From contig NC_045443.1 of assembly GCF_002776525.5 (NCBI RefSeq), positions 40,818,878 through 40,882,877 of the forward strand: 64,000 nt of DNA. Direction: 5' to 3'. Below, one piece after another: positions 10,370 to 20,721 of the stretch. Within the stretch, counting starts at the first letter, position 1; every line of letters starts with the position of its first letter. Under the pieces are notes generated by a model. That model saw only the letters and a program-made list of their open reading frames with translations, was not told where the DNA came from and ran no database searches. Made by a program: the position numbers and the translations under genes. Source of the DNA: Piliocolobus tephrosceles. Lineage: Eukaryota; Chordata; Mammalia; Primates; Cercopithecidae.

Positions 10370-10950
10370 GACATTTAGTTCAACTACAGGTAACCAGGGA
10401 AGGCTTCCTGGAGATGGTTTTACAAGAGATTAATTTGAAAGAATAGGTAGAAGTTAGCTAAGTACGGACAAGAGAATAAGCATTCCAGGTATGAGACATT
10501 TTAGTGTGAAACAGTATGTTGAGCACAGGTAATTACAGCTAATGAGGTATTTCTAGCATATTGAGCATAAGTTGTGCTAGAGATGAAGGCAGTCACCATG
10601 ACATAGGGGAACTTTGTGCATCATATTATCTATCCCATATGCTATAGAGAGGCATTAAAAGTTCTTAAGCAGTAGAGTAATAATTTAGATAGGTGGTATA
10701 GATCACTTTGGCAGCAGAAAGAAGGATGAATAGTGGAAAATCCTGGAGACAAGAAAACGTCTAAGGAGGTAAAGGGAGAGGAGAACAGGGACTAAGGAAT
10801 ATAAGAGACATATAGAGGGCAGTGTACCTGCAAAGAAGAGGAAAAAGAATTGCTAGAGATGGAGGAAATATCTAAGAGAGTATGGTGTCGTAGGCATTAA
10901 GAAAAGAGAGTATTTCAACAACAACAATAACAAAATGGTCAAGTAGGGAA
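10370..10950 (-). mobile_element. L2 fragment (antisense)
   Basis: The plus strand reads as reverse L2: 'agggaaggcttcctggagatg', 'agaataagcattccaggtatgag', '...gtgtgaaacagtatg...', 'gatcactttggcagcag', 'ggagacaagaaaacgtctaaggagg'. Order and spacing match antisense L2. Confidence 0.65.
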
Positions 10951-11189
10951 GGACTGGGATGTGTCACTTAGATTTGTATGTAGATCACTTAAGATGTTAT
11001 AAAAGACATTTTAGTGGAGTGGGGGGGATGGAAGTCAGATTGCAGTTGGTTCAGGAGTAAATAGTACTTAGGCAAATTCAAACAACTTGCATAGCTTAAA
11101 AAATTGGGCTTTGAAGGCAAGGAAAGAGACAGAACAATAATTTGAGGGGGACATAGGTTTGAGAATTTTTTTTTTTCTGGAGAGGTAGC

Positions 11190-11409
11190 CATTTCTTTTT
11201 TTTTAACTTTTAAGTTCAGGGGTACATGTGCAGGATGTGCAGGTTTGCGACATAGGTAAATGTGTGTCAAGGGGGGTTATTGTACACATTATTTCATTAG
11301 CCAGGTATTAAGCCTAGTACCCATTAATTATTTTTCCTGATCCTCTCTGTCCTCCCACCCTCCATCCCCAGAAAGGCCCCAGTGTGAATATTTCCCCTCT
11401 ATGTGTCCA
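11190..11409 (-). mobile_element. L1 3' end (antisense), truncated
   Basis: TTTTAACTTTTAAGTTCAGG, GGTACATGTGCAGGATGTGCAG, TATTAAGCCTAGTACCCATT, CCTCCCACCCTCCATCCCC: the standard antisense L1P 3' UTR. The L1 stops where the Alu target site begins (11410). Confidence 0.85.
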
Positions 11410-11427
11410 TGGGCCTCACCTATTTTC

Positions 11428-11721
11428 TTTTATTTTTTGGAGACAGAGTCTCTCTCTGTTGTCCAGGCTGGTATACCGTGGTGTGATCTCGGCTCACTGT
11501 ACTTCTGCCTCCTGGGTTCAAGCAATTCTCATGCCTCAGCCTCTGGAGTAGCTGGGACTACAGGCGCACACCACCACGCCTAGCTAATTTTTGTGTTTTT
11601 CTGTAGAGATGGGGTTTTGCCATGTTGGTAAGGCTGGCTTTGAGCTCCTGACCTCAAGTGATCTGTCTGCCTTGGCCTCCCAAACTGCTGAGATTACAGG
11701 CGTGTGCCGCTGTGCCTGGCC
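11428..11721 (-). mobile_element. Alu (AluS/J grade), full length, perfect 18-bp target duplication
   Basis: TGGGCCTCACCTATTTTC at 11410-11427 is repeated exactly at 11722-11739. Antisense body from GAGACAGAGTCTCTCTCTGT to GTGCCTGGCC. Confidence 0.95.
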
Positions 11722-11739
11722 TGGGCCTCACCTATTTTC

Positions 11740-12610
11740 AATGAGGGGTTGGGTGGCTGCACTTGCTATCATTTTTACGCAAAGCAAAAAGCAGAAATAC
11801 TGCTTGGGACAAAGCTAGAATCCAGCGCTCAGGAGGTTTCCTAGGAGAAAATGTTATTGAGATTCTTATAAATAGCTGTTCCCTGGGGAGAGTAATGATT
11901 AATGCAGGTTAAAAGTGAAGAATGTACTTCTCTTCCTGCTATTTTGTGCAATGTACACAAAACTGAGTAAAACAAATTATTGCAGGTTGTTGAAATAGCA
12001 TCATGAAAAATTAAACAGTTGGAAGACAACCATTGTAGCATATCTAGGGGCTTTTACAAGAAACTAAACTAAGGATGTTCTTTAAAAGGTGCAACTGGAG
12101 TCTACTTAGGGTTTAGTCTGGTTTGTGACCTTGCCTTTCAGCCAGTGCAGACATATGATCTCAGGACAAGGGTCCCTACTGTAGAAGACACCAGCACTCT
12201 GACTCCAACAGCTCTGATGCATCTCACTGCCAAGGCCTGGATGGAAAAAATTTCAGCAGAAGTTACACTTACGACGGCAGAAAGTTCAGCAGAAGTTATA
12301 CTTATTTAGAATCAGATAGAGGGCTGGGGTAGCTTCAGTAGTCGGACAAAGACCAATCTACTCAAGGACAACAGTGGTGAGAAGACAAATTTTATGGACC
12401 GGGTATGGAAGGAAAGGGGCTGTGGCTGTAAGAGTAAATTATGTGGCTGCAGGTGAGACCATTTGTTTGTTTCATAGTGAGGATCAAAACAGCAGTTACA
12501 GATCCCTTCTTTCTGTGCTGTGCTGTGGAAGCTAAGATGGCTCTATGTGTTTTTGTATAGCTGGTGTGCCAAAGTTAGCCTCTATTTGGGGCAAATCTGT
12601 AGAAGAGAAG
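11740..12610. other. Unassigned intronic sequence with a short tandem
   Basis: No family recognised. TTCAGCAGAAGTTA recurs at 12252 and 12285 (33-bp period, about 1.6 copies). Confidence 0.5.
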
Positions 12611-12614
12611 TAAA

Positions 12615-12870
12615 GCAAAAGAGGTTCTGTAGTATAATACCAAAGTCTAGGTGCAGGAAAACTAAGTTCAGATGTTGGTTGTGCCGCTTACTAGATGTGT
12701 AACCTTAAATAATTTACTTTCTCCGAACATCACCAGTTTCATACCTATGCAATAGGCACAATACCTACCTCACAGTATTGTTTCGAGGATTAAAGAAAAT
12801 ATAAAATGCAAAACACTCCACATTGTACTTCATATATTGTAAATGCTCAGTAAAGAGTAATTTACTATTC
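12615..12870 (+). mobile_element. MIR, near full length
   Basis: Sense order of MIR is visible: 'gttcagatgttgg', 'tgccgcttactagatgtgtaacctt', 'atagg...cctacctcacagtattgttt', 'gaggattaaagaaaat', 'atatattgtaaatgctcagtaaa'. Confidence 0.8.
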
Positions 12871-13069
12871 TGTATGTGACTCTCTGTAGTGTGAATAATA
12901 CTTTCTCACACCTTATTGATCAGATATGCCATCTGTTAGCCATACAACTCTTTTATAATTGTGTACTCTTTGTTATTAGGGGTTTGCATCATCAATGCAA
13001 ATGAATTGCTTATGGAAAAGCAATTGTGAACTCATGCCCCATGGATAATGAATGGAGAGAAGTGAGGTG

Positions 13070-13203
13070 ATATTTATTGAGCCCTTATTGTGTATTTTTG
13101 TGTACATTAGTTAATCATTACAACAACTTAATCAGATAGATACTATTATAATTTTTTTAAATCATGAAGAAACTGAGGATCAGAGATTAAGTTGCCCAAG
13201 ATA
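13070..13203 (-). mobile_element. MIR (antisense)
   Basis: 'atatttattgagcccttattgtg', 'taatcattacaacaac', 'gatactattata', 'gaaactgaggatcagagattaagttgccc': the antisense MIR core in order. Confidence 0.8.
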
Positions 13204-13211
13204 ATGTTGAT

Positions 13212-13864
13212 CAGCGGTCCCCAACGATTTTGGCACCAGGGGTGGATTTTGTGGAAGACAGATTTTTCAGTGACCAGGGTTGGGGGAGCAGGAGATGGTT
13301 GCAGGATGAAACTTGCACTTTAGATCATCAGGCATTGGATTCTTTTTTTTTTTTTTTTTCCCCAAGACTGAGTTTTGTTCTTGTTACCCAAGCTGGAGTG
13401 TAATGGCATGATCTCGGCTCACTGCAACCTCTGCCTCCTGAGTTCAAGCAATTCTCCTGCCTCAGCCTCACAAGTAGCTGGGATTACAGGTGCCTGCCAC
13501 CATGCCTGGCTAATTTTTGTATTTTTAGTAAAGATGGAGTTTCACCATGTTGGTCAGGCTGGTCTTGAACTCCTGACCTCAAGTTATTCACCTGCTTCGG
13601 CCTCCCAAAATGCTGAGATTATAGGCGTGAGCCACTGCGCCTGGCCTGGATTCTTAAAAGGAACGCACAACCTAGATCCCTCACATGTGCAGTTCACAAT
13701 AGGGTTCACACTCTTACGAGAATCTAATGCTGCCACTGATCTGACAGGAGGTGGAGCTCAGGCAGTAATGCTTGCTCTCCAGCCCCTCATCTCTTGCTGT
13801 GCAGTCCAGTTCCTAACAGGCCATGGACCTATACCAGTCTGCCACCCAGAGGTTGGGGACCCCG
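13212..13864 (-). mobile_element. hAT-type DNA transposon (MER1-like) split by an Alu
   Basis: Terminal inverted repeats: CAGCGGTCCCCAACG at the left (13212) and GGTTGGGGACCCCG at the right (13864). It has an 8-bp target duplication, as hAT elements make: ATGTTGAT (13204-13211) and ATGTAGAT (13865-13872). The body keeps 'ggcaccaggg', 'gatgaaac', 'gatcatcaggcatt', then, after the Alu, 'aacctagatccctcacatg' and 'cctaacaggccatgg'. Nonautonomous, with no transposase. The MER1 assignment is from memory. Confidence 0.75.
13345..13646 (-). mobile_element. AluS inside the hAT element
   Basis: Target site TGGATTCTT (13336-13344 and 13647-13655) flanks an antisense Alu with a poly-T head and GCCTGGCC end. 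It interrupts the hAT element, so it is the younger insertion. Confidence 0.94.
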
Positions 13865-13879
13865 ATGTAGATAATAAAT

Positions 13880-14860
13880 GGTGTGGTTGAAATAGTTTTG
13901 TTTGAAAGTAGGATTTATACTTTTTAACTTTCTAACGTTGCATTTACTTTTAAGTAAGAGAACTGTTGAGGGACATAGCCACTTTGCTGAAACTACGAAA
14001 AAAGCAAGACATAGATTTCGTTTTTATTTAATTCTTAGAACAATGAGTGATTCTTGCATCTTTCTTGCAGGTTCATTGGGTAGCAGACTCTGAGAAGGAG
14101 GTGCAGGAAGTTCAGTGCGGAGTGCTCTTGGGAAGGGAAGAAAGCAGAGCAGGATAAGACAGAGGCAGCAGTTTGGTTGCAATACAGTCACAACAAGGTC
14201 CCCACGAGCCCCACACAGGGAGCTCTGAAACTAAAGTAGTCCTTCACAGTAGGCCTGAGTTGGGATGAGGGCTTGGGCTTTTATACGGTCACATGGATCA
14301 GCCATCGGATGAGGGCTGCTTTGGGAATGGTGTATGACCTTGGGAGAGATAGCTCTCTTCAGGCAAGGGCAGTTCTTGGAGAGGGCCGAGGGCTGAGAGT
14401 TGAGATCAGTCAGCTGACAGTCTTCCCAGCAGCTTGGAAAATCAGTCATTTGGTCTTGAAAGGGGTATTTGGGAAGTGCCACCCAGTATTCGTGACATGT
14501 TCTGTAATATGTAACTCATAAAAAGGAGAAAAGTAATATTTAATGTAGGAATATAGATTTATTTTCAGTGTTCTCTTTTTGAAGCAGTTATAAAATAAAT
14601 AGAAATTTAATTTTTGGTATTTTCCTTTCAAATGTTAACAATTCTTTTTGCAACTTCTGGGTTAGGTTGACATTGTACTTTGGTCTGGACTGTAAGACTA
14701 TTGGTGAAAATCTGTCAATAAATCTCACCCCACGCAGTATAAAAGTACCTTTTCTCTCTTCATTCAAATGAGAATCATTTGGATGTCCTGTCATTCTAGA
14801 TGGGTTTTGAAGACAAAAGTAGAATCTTTCTTTTTCATCAGATTTTTAGGGCTAGAGAAA
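13880..14860. other. Mostly unassigned; possible LTR-like part at 14100-14470
   Basis: 14100-14470 is more GC-rich and repeats 'gagggcttgggc' and 'gagggctgct' motifs, recalling an LTR, but I cannot name a family. The rest is AT-rich. Confidence 0.35.
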
Positions 14861-14885
14861 TAATTTATCCAAGGGATATTTTCTT

Positions 14886-15366
14886 TTCTTTTTTTTTTTT
14901 TGCTTCTGTTTTTGAGACGGAGTTTCGCTCTTGTTGACCAGGCTGGAGTGTGGTGGCGCAATGTTGGCTAACTGCAACCTCTGCCTCCTGGATTCAAGCG
15001 ATTCTCCTGCCTCAGCCTTCAGAGTAGCTGGGACTACAGGCACACACCACCCCGCCCCGCAATTTTTTTTTTTTTTTTTTTTTTGAGATAGAGTCTTTTC
15101 AGATAGAACTTGTCGCCCAGGCTCTGTGTCTGATCTCGGCTCCCTGCAACCTCTGCCTCCTGGGTTCAAGTGATTCTCCTGCCTCAGCCTCCTGAGTAAC
15201 TGGGATTACAGGTGCCTGCCACCTTGCCTGGCTAATTTTTGTATTTTTAGTAGAGATGGGGTTTCACCATCTTGGCCAGGTTGGTCTCGAACTCCTGACC
15301 TCGTGATCTACCTGCCTCAGCCTCCCAAAGTGCTGGGATTACAGGGGTGAGCCACCGCGTCCAGCC
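14886..15366 (-). mobile_element. Three-monomer Alu (right-right-left) within one target duplication
   Basis: CCAAGGGATATTTTCTT at 14869-14885 is repeated exactly at 15367-15383. Between the copies, reading on the plus strand, are a poly-T and right monomer (14888-15060), a second poly-T and right monomer (15062-15235), and one left monomer ending CCGCGTCCAGCC. A normal nested Alu would leave a second left monomer; none is present. Confidence 0.9.
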
Positions 15367-15383
15367 CCAAGGGATATTTTCTT

Positions 15384-15715
15384 ATGAATACTTTTAAAGA
15401 AGACATTGATTTGTCTCACTTCACTTAGGTGTCATGTTATGTGTATTCTAAAAGTATTTTAAAAATTCATCTGACATTTTTTTTTCCCCTAAGGAGGAAA
15501 TCTTGGCAGAAAAACAGTACCTATTTTTGTTACTTTCTTATTGTTTCCTAATGATTTCCCCAGAGGAGGTCATGCATGTTTCCTATTCAGTTTAAGGGGA
15601 ACCCACTAGCTTCTTACTTTACTGACAGATATGATATAATCATCTCTGACATCTCTCAGTTCTGTTCCTCCACATTTCAGGATTTATCTACTTTTAAAAT
15701 AATGGCCCTTCCTTT
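15384..15715. other. Unassigned intronic sequence
   Basis: Nothing recognised. Confidence 0.45.
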
Positions 15716-15838
15716 TCCCTTACCATTTGATGAGTATTTGTTGAGTGCATACCATGTGTTAGGTATTCTTCAAGGTGCATGGAATATGTCAGTGAACAAA
15801 ACACACAGAAATACCTGCCCTCATTGAGCTTACAATCT
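15716..15838 (-). mobile_element. L2 fragment (antisense)
   Basis: 'gagtatttgttgagtgcataccatgtgttagg', 'cagtgaacaaaaca', 'tgccctcattgagcttacaatct': the antisense L2 3' segment. Confidence 0.75.
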
Positions 15839-16142
15839 TAACTTTTCTAGATTCCATTTCTGTTCTTAAGCCATCTTCTAACATTTCTTTTGGGAAATAC
15901 CTCTTGAATTTTTAAGCTTTCTAATTGCTTTCTAGAAAACACTCATATCCTCTTATTTTATGTAATAATTTTCTCCTAATCAGGCTACCCTAAAACTGCT
16001 ATACTCATGTTTTTCCTCTGTTGTTTAAAAGTAGTCTGCACTTACTCTCAGCTTCCTTAGTTCTCTATTACTGCTTAACCTCTTGTAATCCAATGTCTTT
16101 TGTTAGAAGTTTACAAAACTGTCCCCTGGAAAATATACTTCT

Positions 16143-16444
16143 TTTTTTTTTTTTTTTTTTTGAGACGGAGTCTTGCTCTGTCGCCCGGGCTAGAGTGCAG
16201 TGGCCAGATCTCAGCTCACTGCAAGCTCCACCTCCCGGGTTTACGCCATTCTCCTGCCTCAGCCTCCAGAGTAGCTGGGACTACAGGCGCCCGCCACCTC
16301 GCCCGGCTAGTTTTTTTGTATTTTTAGTTGAGACGGGGTTTCACCGTGTTAGCCAGGATGGTCTCGATCTCCTGACCTCGTGATCCGCCCGTCTCGGCCT
16401 CCCAAAGTGCTGGGATTACAGGCTTGAGCCAGCGCGCCCGGCCT
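16143..16444 (-). mobile_element. Old World monkey AluYR, full length, perfect target duplication
   Basis: TGGAAAATATACTTCT at 16127-16142 is repeated exactly at 16445-16460. Lineage marks on the plus strand: CAGTGGCCAGATCTCAGCTC, CCCGGGTTTACGCCATTC, CACCTCGCCCGGCTAGTTTT, GATCCGCCCGTCTCGGCC and ACAGGCTTGAGCC. These are AluYR-type changes known from macaques and baboons. Few other changes, so the insertion is recent. Confidence 0.93.
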
Positions 16445-16465
16445 TGGAAAATATACTTCTAAAAA

Positions 16466-16580
16466 ATCCATCTTTTTTTTGCCTCCACTGCTATACTGCC
16501 CTGCCAGTATCTCTCTCTTGGACCATTGCAGTAGCCTTTTTCCCAACTAGCCTCTTTAGTCATCAAATCTACCTTATAAG
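16466..16580 (+). mobile_element. L2 ORF fragment (weak)
   Basis: 'ctctcttggaccattgcagtagcctttttcccaactagcctc' resembles a sense L2 segment with a 'ggactattgcaatagcctcctaactggtctcc' core. Confidence 0.45.
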
Positions 16581-16581
16581 C

Positions 16582-17160
16582 TGCTGTCAAAATACTCCTG
16601 GTATCAGGAGGTCAAGACCACCCCTAGTTTTGATGACTCACGAGGAGAGCTCACAGGCCTCAGCATATATTGGGACTCATGGCTGAGATTTATTATGGAG
16701 AAAGAATCCAAAGGAAAGTCAACTAAGGGAAAAGGTACGTGGGGCAAAATCCTGGGGAAATCAGGCATGAACTTCCAGAATTGTTTCCCAGTGAAGGCAC
16801 ATGAGATACACTTAATTCCCCCAGCAGGGGATTGTGACAACACATAGGAAATGTTGCCAACCAGGAAAACTTGTTAAAGACTCATTGGCCAGGGTTCTTA
16901 TTGGGGGCTGGTCATGTAGGCACCCTCTACCTGTCATGTAACCAAATTCCAGGCTCCCAGAAGGAAAGCAGGTGTTCAGGGTAAGCCATATTGTTTGTAT
17001 AAACAGTTTAGGCACAAGGAACCAGCCTTTTATGGAATTATGGAATGGTAGGAACCTTCCCCAAATTAAAGTTTCCAGATACCAGCCAAGGGCCAACTTT
17101 GCAAGCAGGCTTTTCTAAGGACAGCAACTTAGGCCTGATATGTTAACTATTTTCTGTACA
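16582..17160 (-). mobile_element. ERV LTR (antisense), family unresolved
   Basis: Antisense LTR pattern: 'ttttgatgactcacgaggag', 'ctcagcatatattgggactcatggct', then GATTTATTATGG (an AATAAA on the minus strand). Next come 'aattcccccagcaggggattgtgac', 'ttcttattgggggctggtcatgtaggcac' and 'gccaagggccaactttg'. I recall this order from a class I LTR family but cannot name it. No internal region adjoins it. Confidence 0.6.
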
Positions 17161-17211
17161 CTCTTCCTGAAATGTAGCTTTAATCTGACTTCCTTCTTTC
17201 CTTCCTTCCAG

Positions 17212-17905
17212 AGGTATTTATTGAAAATCTGCAATGCGTGAGCCACTATTTTAGATACTGGGGCTACAGTGATAAACAAGATAGATAATATCCTGTCATG
17301 TTTTGATCTATAAGAGAAGATAGACTATAAAGAGACAAATGAAAAATGAATAGTAAATATCAGATGGTAGTCAAGATTATGAAATAAAATAAAGCAGTTT
17401 AATGGGAAAAAGAATAAGGGTTGGGGTAGGCACTATTTTAGATAAGGTCATCAGGGAAGGCTTGTCTGAAAAGGTGAGATTTTATCATAGACTTAAGGCA
17501 GAAGGAATAGCAAGTGAAAAGCCCAGAGGTGAAATGAGCTGGATATGATGTTCCAGAAACAGCAAGAAGGCCAGTGTAGCTGGAGTGCAGTGTGGAAGGT
17601 AGAGAGTGGAAGGAGATGAATTTGGAAAAATGAGCAAAAAACAGATTATGTTGGCTCTTTTAGGAGGCCACAATAAGGAGTTTGGATTTTATTCTAAGTA
17701 CAATGTAAAATTCTGAGAGCATTTTGGACAGGAAGGGACATAACCTAATTTATATTTTTAATTGATGATATTAGTTGCTGTGTCAAAAACTAACTGTAAG
17801 AGGACAAGAATGGAAGCACAGAGACAAATCAAATGCTTTTCTAGAAGTCTTAAGACATCATGGAGGCTTGAACTAGTGTGAGAGCAGTGAAGAGGCGAGG
17901 ATATT
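17212..17905 (-). mobile_element. L2 fragment (antisense), long
   Basis: The plus strand reads: 'tatttattgaaaatctgcaatg', 'actggggctacagtgataaacaag', 'aaggtcatcagggaaggcttgtctgaa', 'ggaatagcaagtgaaaagcccagagg', 'gttccagaaacagcaagaaggccagtgtagctgga', 'tttggattttattctaag'. This is antisense L2 with full colinearity. Confidence 0.85.
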
Positions 17906-17907
17906 AT

Positions 17908-18273
17908 GACACTTTACTGCTTAAAAACTTAAATCACTCAGTTGGCTACAGTATGTAGTTAAGATACCTTCAAGGCATTTTTTTGAAACTAAGTTTCAGT
18001 CTTGCACTTATTCCCATTAAAAATTTCTCAAAATTCTGCCTTTTTCAGTGCGTATTTAAATCAACCCAAATCTCTGGCCATTACTTAAATATTCTAGACT
18101 TTCTTACCTCCATGATTAATTTTATACTCAATTCTCTTTGTGAAAAATCACAATCCCCTTTAGCCATTTTTTCCATCCAAATGTTACCTGTTCTTCAAAA
18201 CCACCTTTTCATGAGTCTTTCCCTATTCTCTACTTTGAAATTAATTTTTCTTCTGTCATCCCATGTATTTCAC
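17908..18273 (+). mobile_element. L2, first part (sense), interrupted by an LTR
   Basis: Starts 'actttactgcttaaaaactt' (L2 'cactcctctgctcaaaacc') and continues 'ctgttcttcaaaaccacctt' to the LTR. The remainder resumes at 18756. Confidence 0.65.
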
Positions 18274-18755
18274 TTATCTATTGCTACCTAAAACCCTAAC
18301 CCAGACTGAGTGGTTTAGAATATCAGTTTTACCTTGCTTGTGATTTTGTGGGTTAGAAATTTATGAAGGACTCGGATGCATGGGTCATCAGCTGAAGTAG
18401 CTGGGACTAGAGGATCAATTTTCAGGATGGCCTCTTCACTCACAAGTTTGGCACCTCAATGCTTCTTGGCCTTTCTCCATCTCTGCAGGGCACCTCATCC
18501 TGCTGAGCTTTGGCTTTTCTCAGCATGACAACTTCTTAAAGCCACCAGGAGACCAAGATGGAAGCTGCCATTCCTCTTAAAGGTTAGGTCTGGAACTGAC
18601 ATAAACACTTCCATGGTACTCTATCGGTCACTGAAATCACAGGCCAGCTCAGATTCAAGAGTGAAAGGAAAGTCTCTGCTCATTGCCAAGAGCATGGTGT
18701 GGACATACAGGGAGAGAAGGAATTAATGGCAGCCACCTTGGAGACAGCTACCACA
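18274..18755 (-). mobile_element. MaLR/MLT1-like LTR (antisense) inserted in L2
   Basis: Antisense end 'ttatctattgctacctaaaacc...gagtggttta', then 'gattttgtgggttagaaatt', 'gatggcctcttcactcaca', 'caagatggaagctgcc', 'actctatcggtca', ending 'ggagacagctaccaca'. Subfamily is not resolved. Confidence 0.6.
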
Positions 18756-18903
18756 GCATACTCCCTCACTCACATTTCCATTTTCAAGGTGTTGGTTGGT
18801 ATTAAATGTATTTTCACAGATGTCTTATCTCCCTTATTAAATTGTAAATTCCTTGAGGGAGAAAAGGGTGACTGGTTCATCTTTGCATCCCTAGTGTCAC
18901 ATT
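18756..18903 (+). mobile_element. L2, second part (sense)
   Basis: 'gatgtcttatctcccttattaaattgtaaattccttgagggagaaaaggg' and 'ttcatctttgcatccctagtgtcaca' form the L2 segment just before the 3' end. It continues the L2 broken by the LTR. Confidence 0.75.
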
Positions 18904-18913
18904 ACAGATTTTC

Positions 18914-19383
18914 TTTTTCTTTCTTTCTTTTTTTTTTTTTTTTTAATTTAACTTTTAAGTTCAGGGGTACAAGTGCAGGATGTGCAGGTTTGTTACATAG
19001 GTAAATATGTGTCATGGGGGTTGGTTGTACAGGTTATTTCATCACCCAGGTATTAAGCCTAGAACATACTAGTTATATTTCCTCCTTCTCTCCTTCCCAT
19101 GCTCCATCCGCCAATAGGCCACAGTGTACAACTGCTCCCCTCTGTGTAAGTCCATGTGTTCTCATCATTTAGCTCCCACCTAGAACATGTGGTATTTGAT
19201 TTTCTGTTCCTGCATTAGTTTGCTAAGGATAATGGCACCCGGCTCTATTCATGTCCCTGCAAAGGACATGATCTCATTCTTTTTGTGGCTGCATAGTATT
19301 CCATGGTGTATATGTACATTTTCTTTATCCCATCTATCATTGGTGGACATTCTGGTTGATTCCACATCTTTGCTATTGACATC
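18914..19383 (-). mobile_element. L1 3' end (antisense) with target duplication
   Basis: ACAGATTTTC at 18904-18913 and 19384-19393 flanks a poly-T head and the antisense L1P 3' end (TTTAACTTTTAAGTTCAGGG, ATTAAGCCTAGAACATACTA, TGGCTGCATAGTATTCCATG). 5'-truncated at about 470 bp. Confidence 0.92.
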
Positions 19384-19534
19384 ACAGATTTTCAATGCCC
19401 ATTTTTTGGAATAGAATTTATGTGGCAATATTCTTAGAAAATATATACAGAAATAAAAACTAACTCAGTTGAACACACAATTTTTGCATATATACTAAAT
19501 CTAATGGGTTTATTAATTGTGAGGATTGAACGTT

Positions 19535-20025
19535 TTGCTTTTTTTAACTTTTAAGTTCAGGGCTGTAAGTGCAGGTTTGTTACATAAGTAAACTTGTGTC
19601 ATGAGGGTTTGTTGTGCAGATTATTTCATCACCCATATTAAGCCTAGTATCCGTTAGTTATTTTTCCTGATTCTCTTCCTCCTCCCACCCTCCACTCTCC
19701 AAAAGACCCCAGTGTGGTGGGCTGTTCCCTTTTATGTGTCCATGTGGTCTCATCATTTAGCTCCTGCTTGTAAATAAGAACATGAAGTGTTTGGTTTTCT
19801 GTTCCTGTGTAAGTTTGCTAAGGATAATGGCCTCCATCTCTATCCATGTCCTTGCAAAGGACATAATCTTGTTCTTTTTTATGGCTGCATAGTGTTCTAT
19901 GGTGTATATGTACCACATTTTCTTTATCCAGTCTATCACTGGTGCACATTTAGGTTGTTTCTGTGGCTTTGCTATTGTGAATAGTGCTGCAATGAACAAA
20001 TGCGTGCATGTGTCTTGTTATATTG
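19535..20025 (-). mobile_element. Second L1 3' end (antisense)
   Basis: Same L1 segment as the preceding element but independently diverged (TTTAACTTTTAAGTTCAGGG, AAGCCTAGTATCCGTTAGTT, GAATAGTGCTGCAATGAACA). 5'-truncated slightly further into ORF2 than its neighbour. Confidence 0.9.
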
Positions 20026-20055
20026 AATAGTTTTACAGTTTACAAATGAATTAAA

Positions 20056-20110
20056 GCCATTATACATTTACTAGGCAAAGTTCTGTGATGGGTGCTGTGG
20101 GGAATACAAA
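20056..20110 (-). mobile_element. L2 fragment (antisense)
   Basis: 'catttactaggcaaagttctgtgatgggtgctgtggggaatacaaaggtgaatgaa'. Confidence 0.55.
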
Positions 20111-20124
20111 GGTGAATGAACCAT

Positions 20125-20300
20125 CTTTATTATAACATTATTTAATTTACGTGTCAAAACAGCTTTCTGAAGTGGTGGAGAAAATTTGCCAGTCTCATTT
20201 TATACATGAGAAATGGTCAAGGAAACTTTTGTCAGATCTGGTGCTATAATTTAGTCTCTTTGTTTCCAGGGCAGTGATATTCCCTACACTATGCTAAAGG
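20125..20300 (-). mobile_element. MIR (antisense)
   Basis: 'ttatttaatttacgtgtcaaaacagc', 'cagtctcattttatacatgagaaat', 'ggtcaaggaaac', '...ccctacactatgcta': antisense MIR order. Confidence 0.65.
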
Positions 20301-20479
20301 TCCATGCTAATGCTAATGCTTAGTTTATATTCAAATATATAATATGTCTTTAAACATACATAATACGTCTTTAAACTTATCCTTCCTTTTATGTCTCAAC
20401 AGTCTTCAAGTACTGAATATTACTGTTTTCTGAACAGGCTAAAAATTTTCTCATAATTTTGCTCATGAAGGCTGGAAGA

Positions 20480-20715
20480 CTCAGCAAATCTGCTCTTTCA
20501 TTTTCTCCTGCCTGCTTTATTCTAGCCACCCTGGCAGCTGATTAGATGGGATGGTGCCCATTCAGATTGAGGGTGGGACTGCCTTTCCCAGTCCTCTGAC
20601 TCAAATGTCAGTCTCCTTTGGCAGCACCCTTAAAGACACACCCAGAAACAATGCTTGGCATCCTTCAGTCCAATCAAGTTGACACTTAGTATTGACCATC
20701 ACAATATTTAATAGT
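20480..20715 (+). mobile_element. Medium-reiteration element, probably LTR, family unresolved
   Basis: 'tcattttctcctgcctgctttattctagcc', 'ggcagctgattagatggga', 'attgagggtgggactgcctttcccagtcc', 'atccttcagtccaatcaagttgacact'. I recall this as a common interspersed repeat in primates but cannot name it. Confidence 0.45.
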
Positions 20716-20721
20716 AAAATA

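Noticed and set aside
12615..12870. tRNA gene (tRNA-like A/B box)
   Set aside because: The tRNA resemblance comes from the MIR 5' region. No cloverleaf can be drawn.
13375..13890. 171-codon open frame
   Set aside because: It is antisense Alu read through into the hAT element, with no start context or conserved domain.
16021..16383. 120-codon frame
   Set aside because: Mostly the AluYR translated ('SSLQAPPPGFTPFSCL' is a standard Alu peptide).
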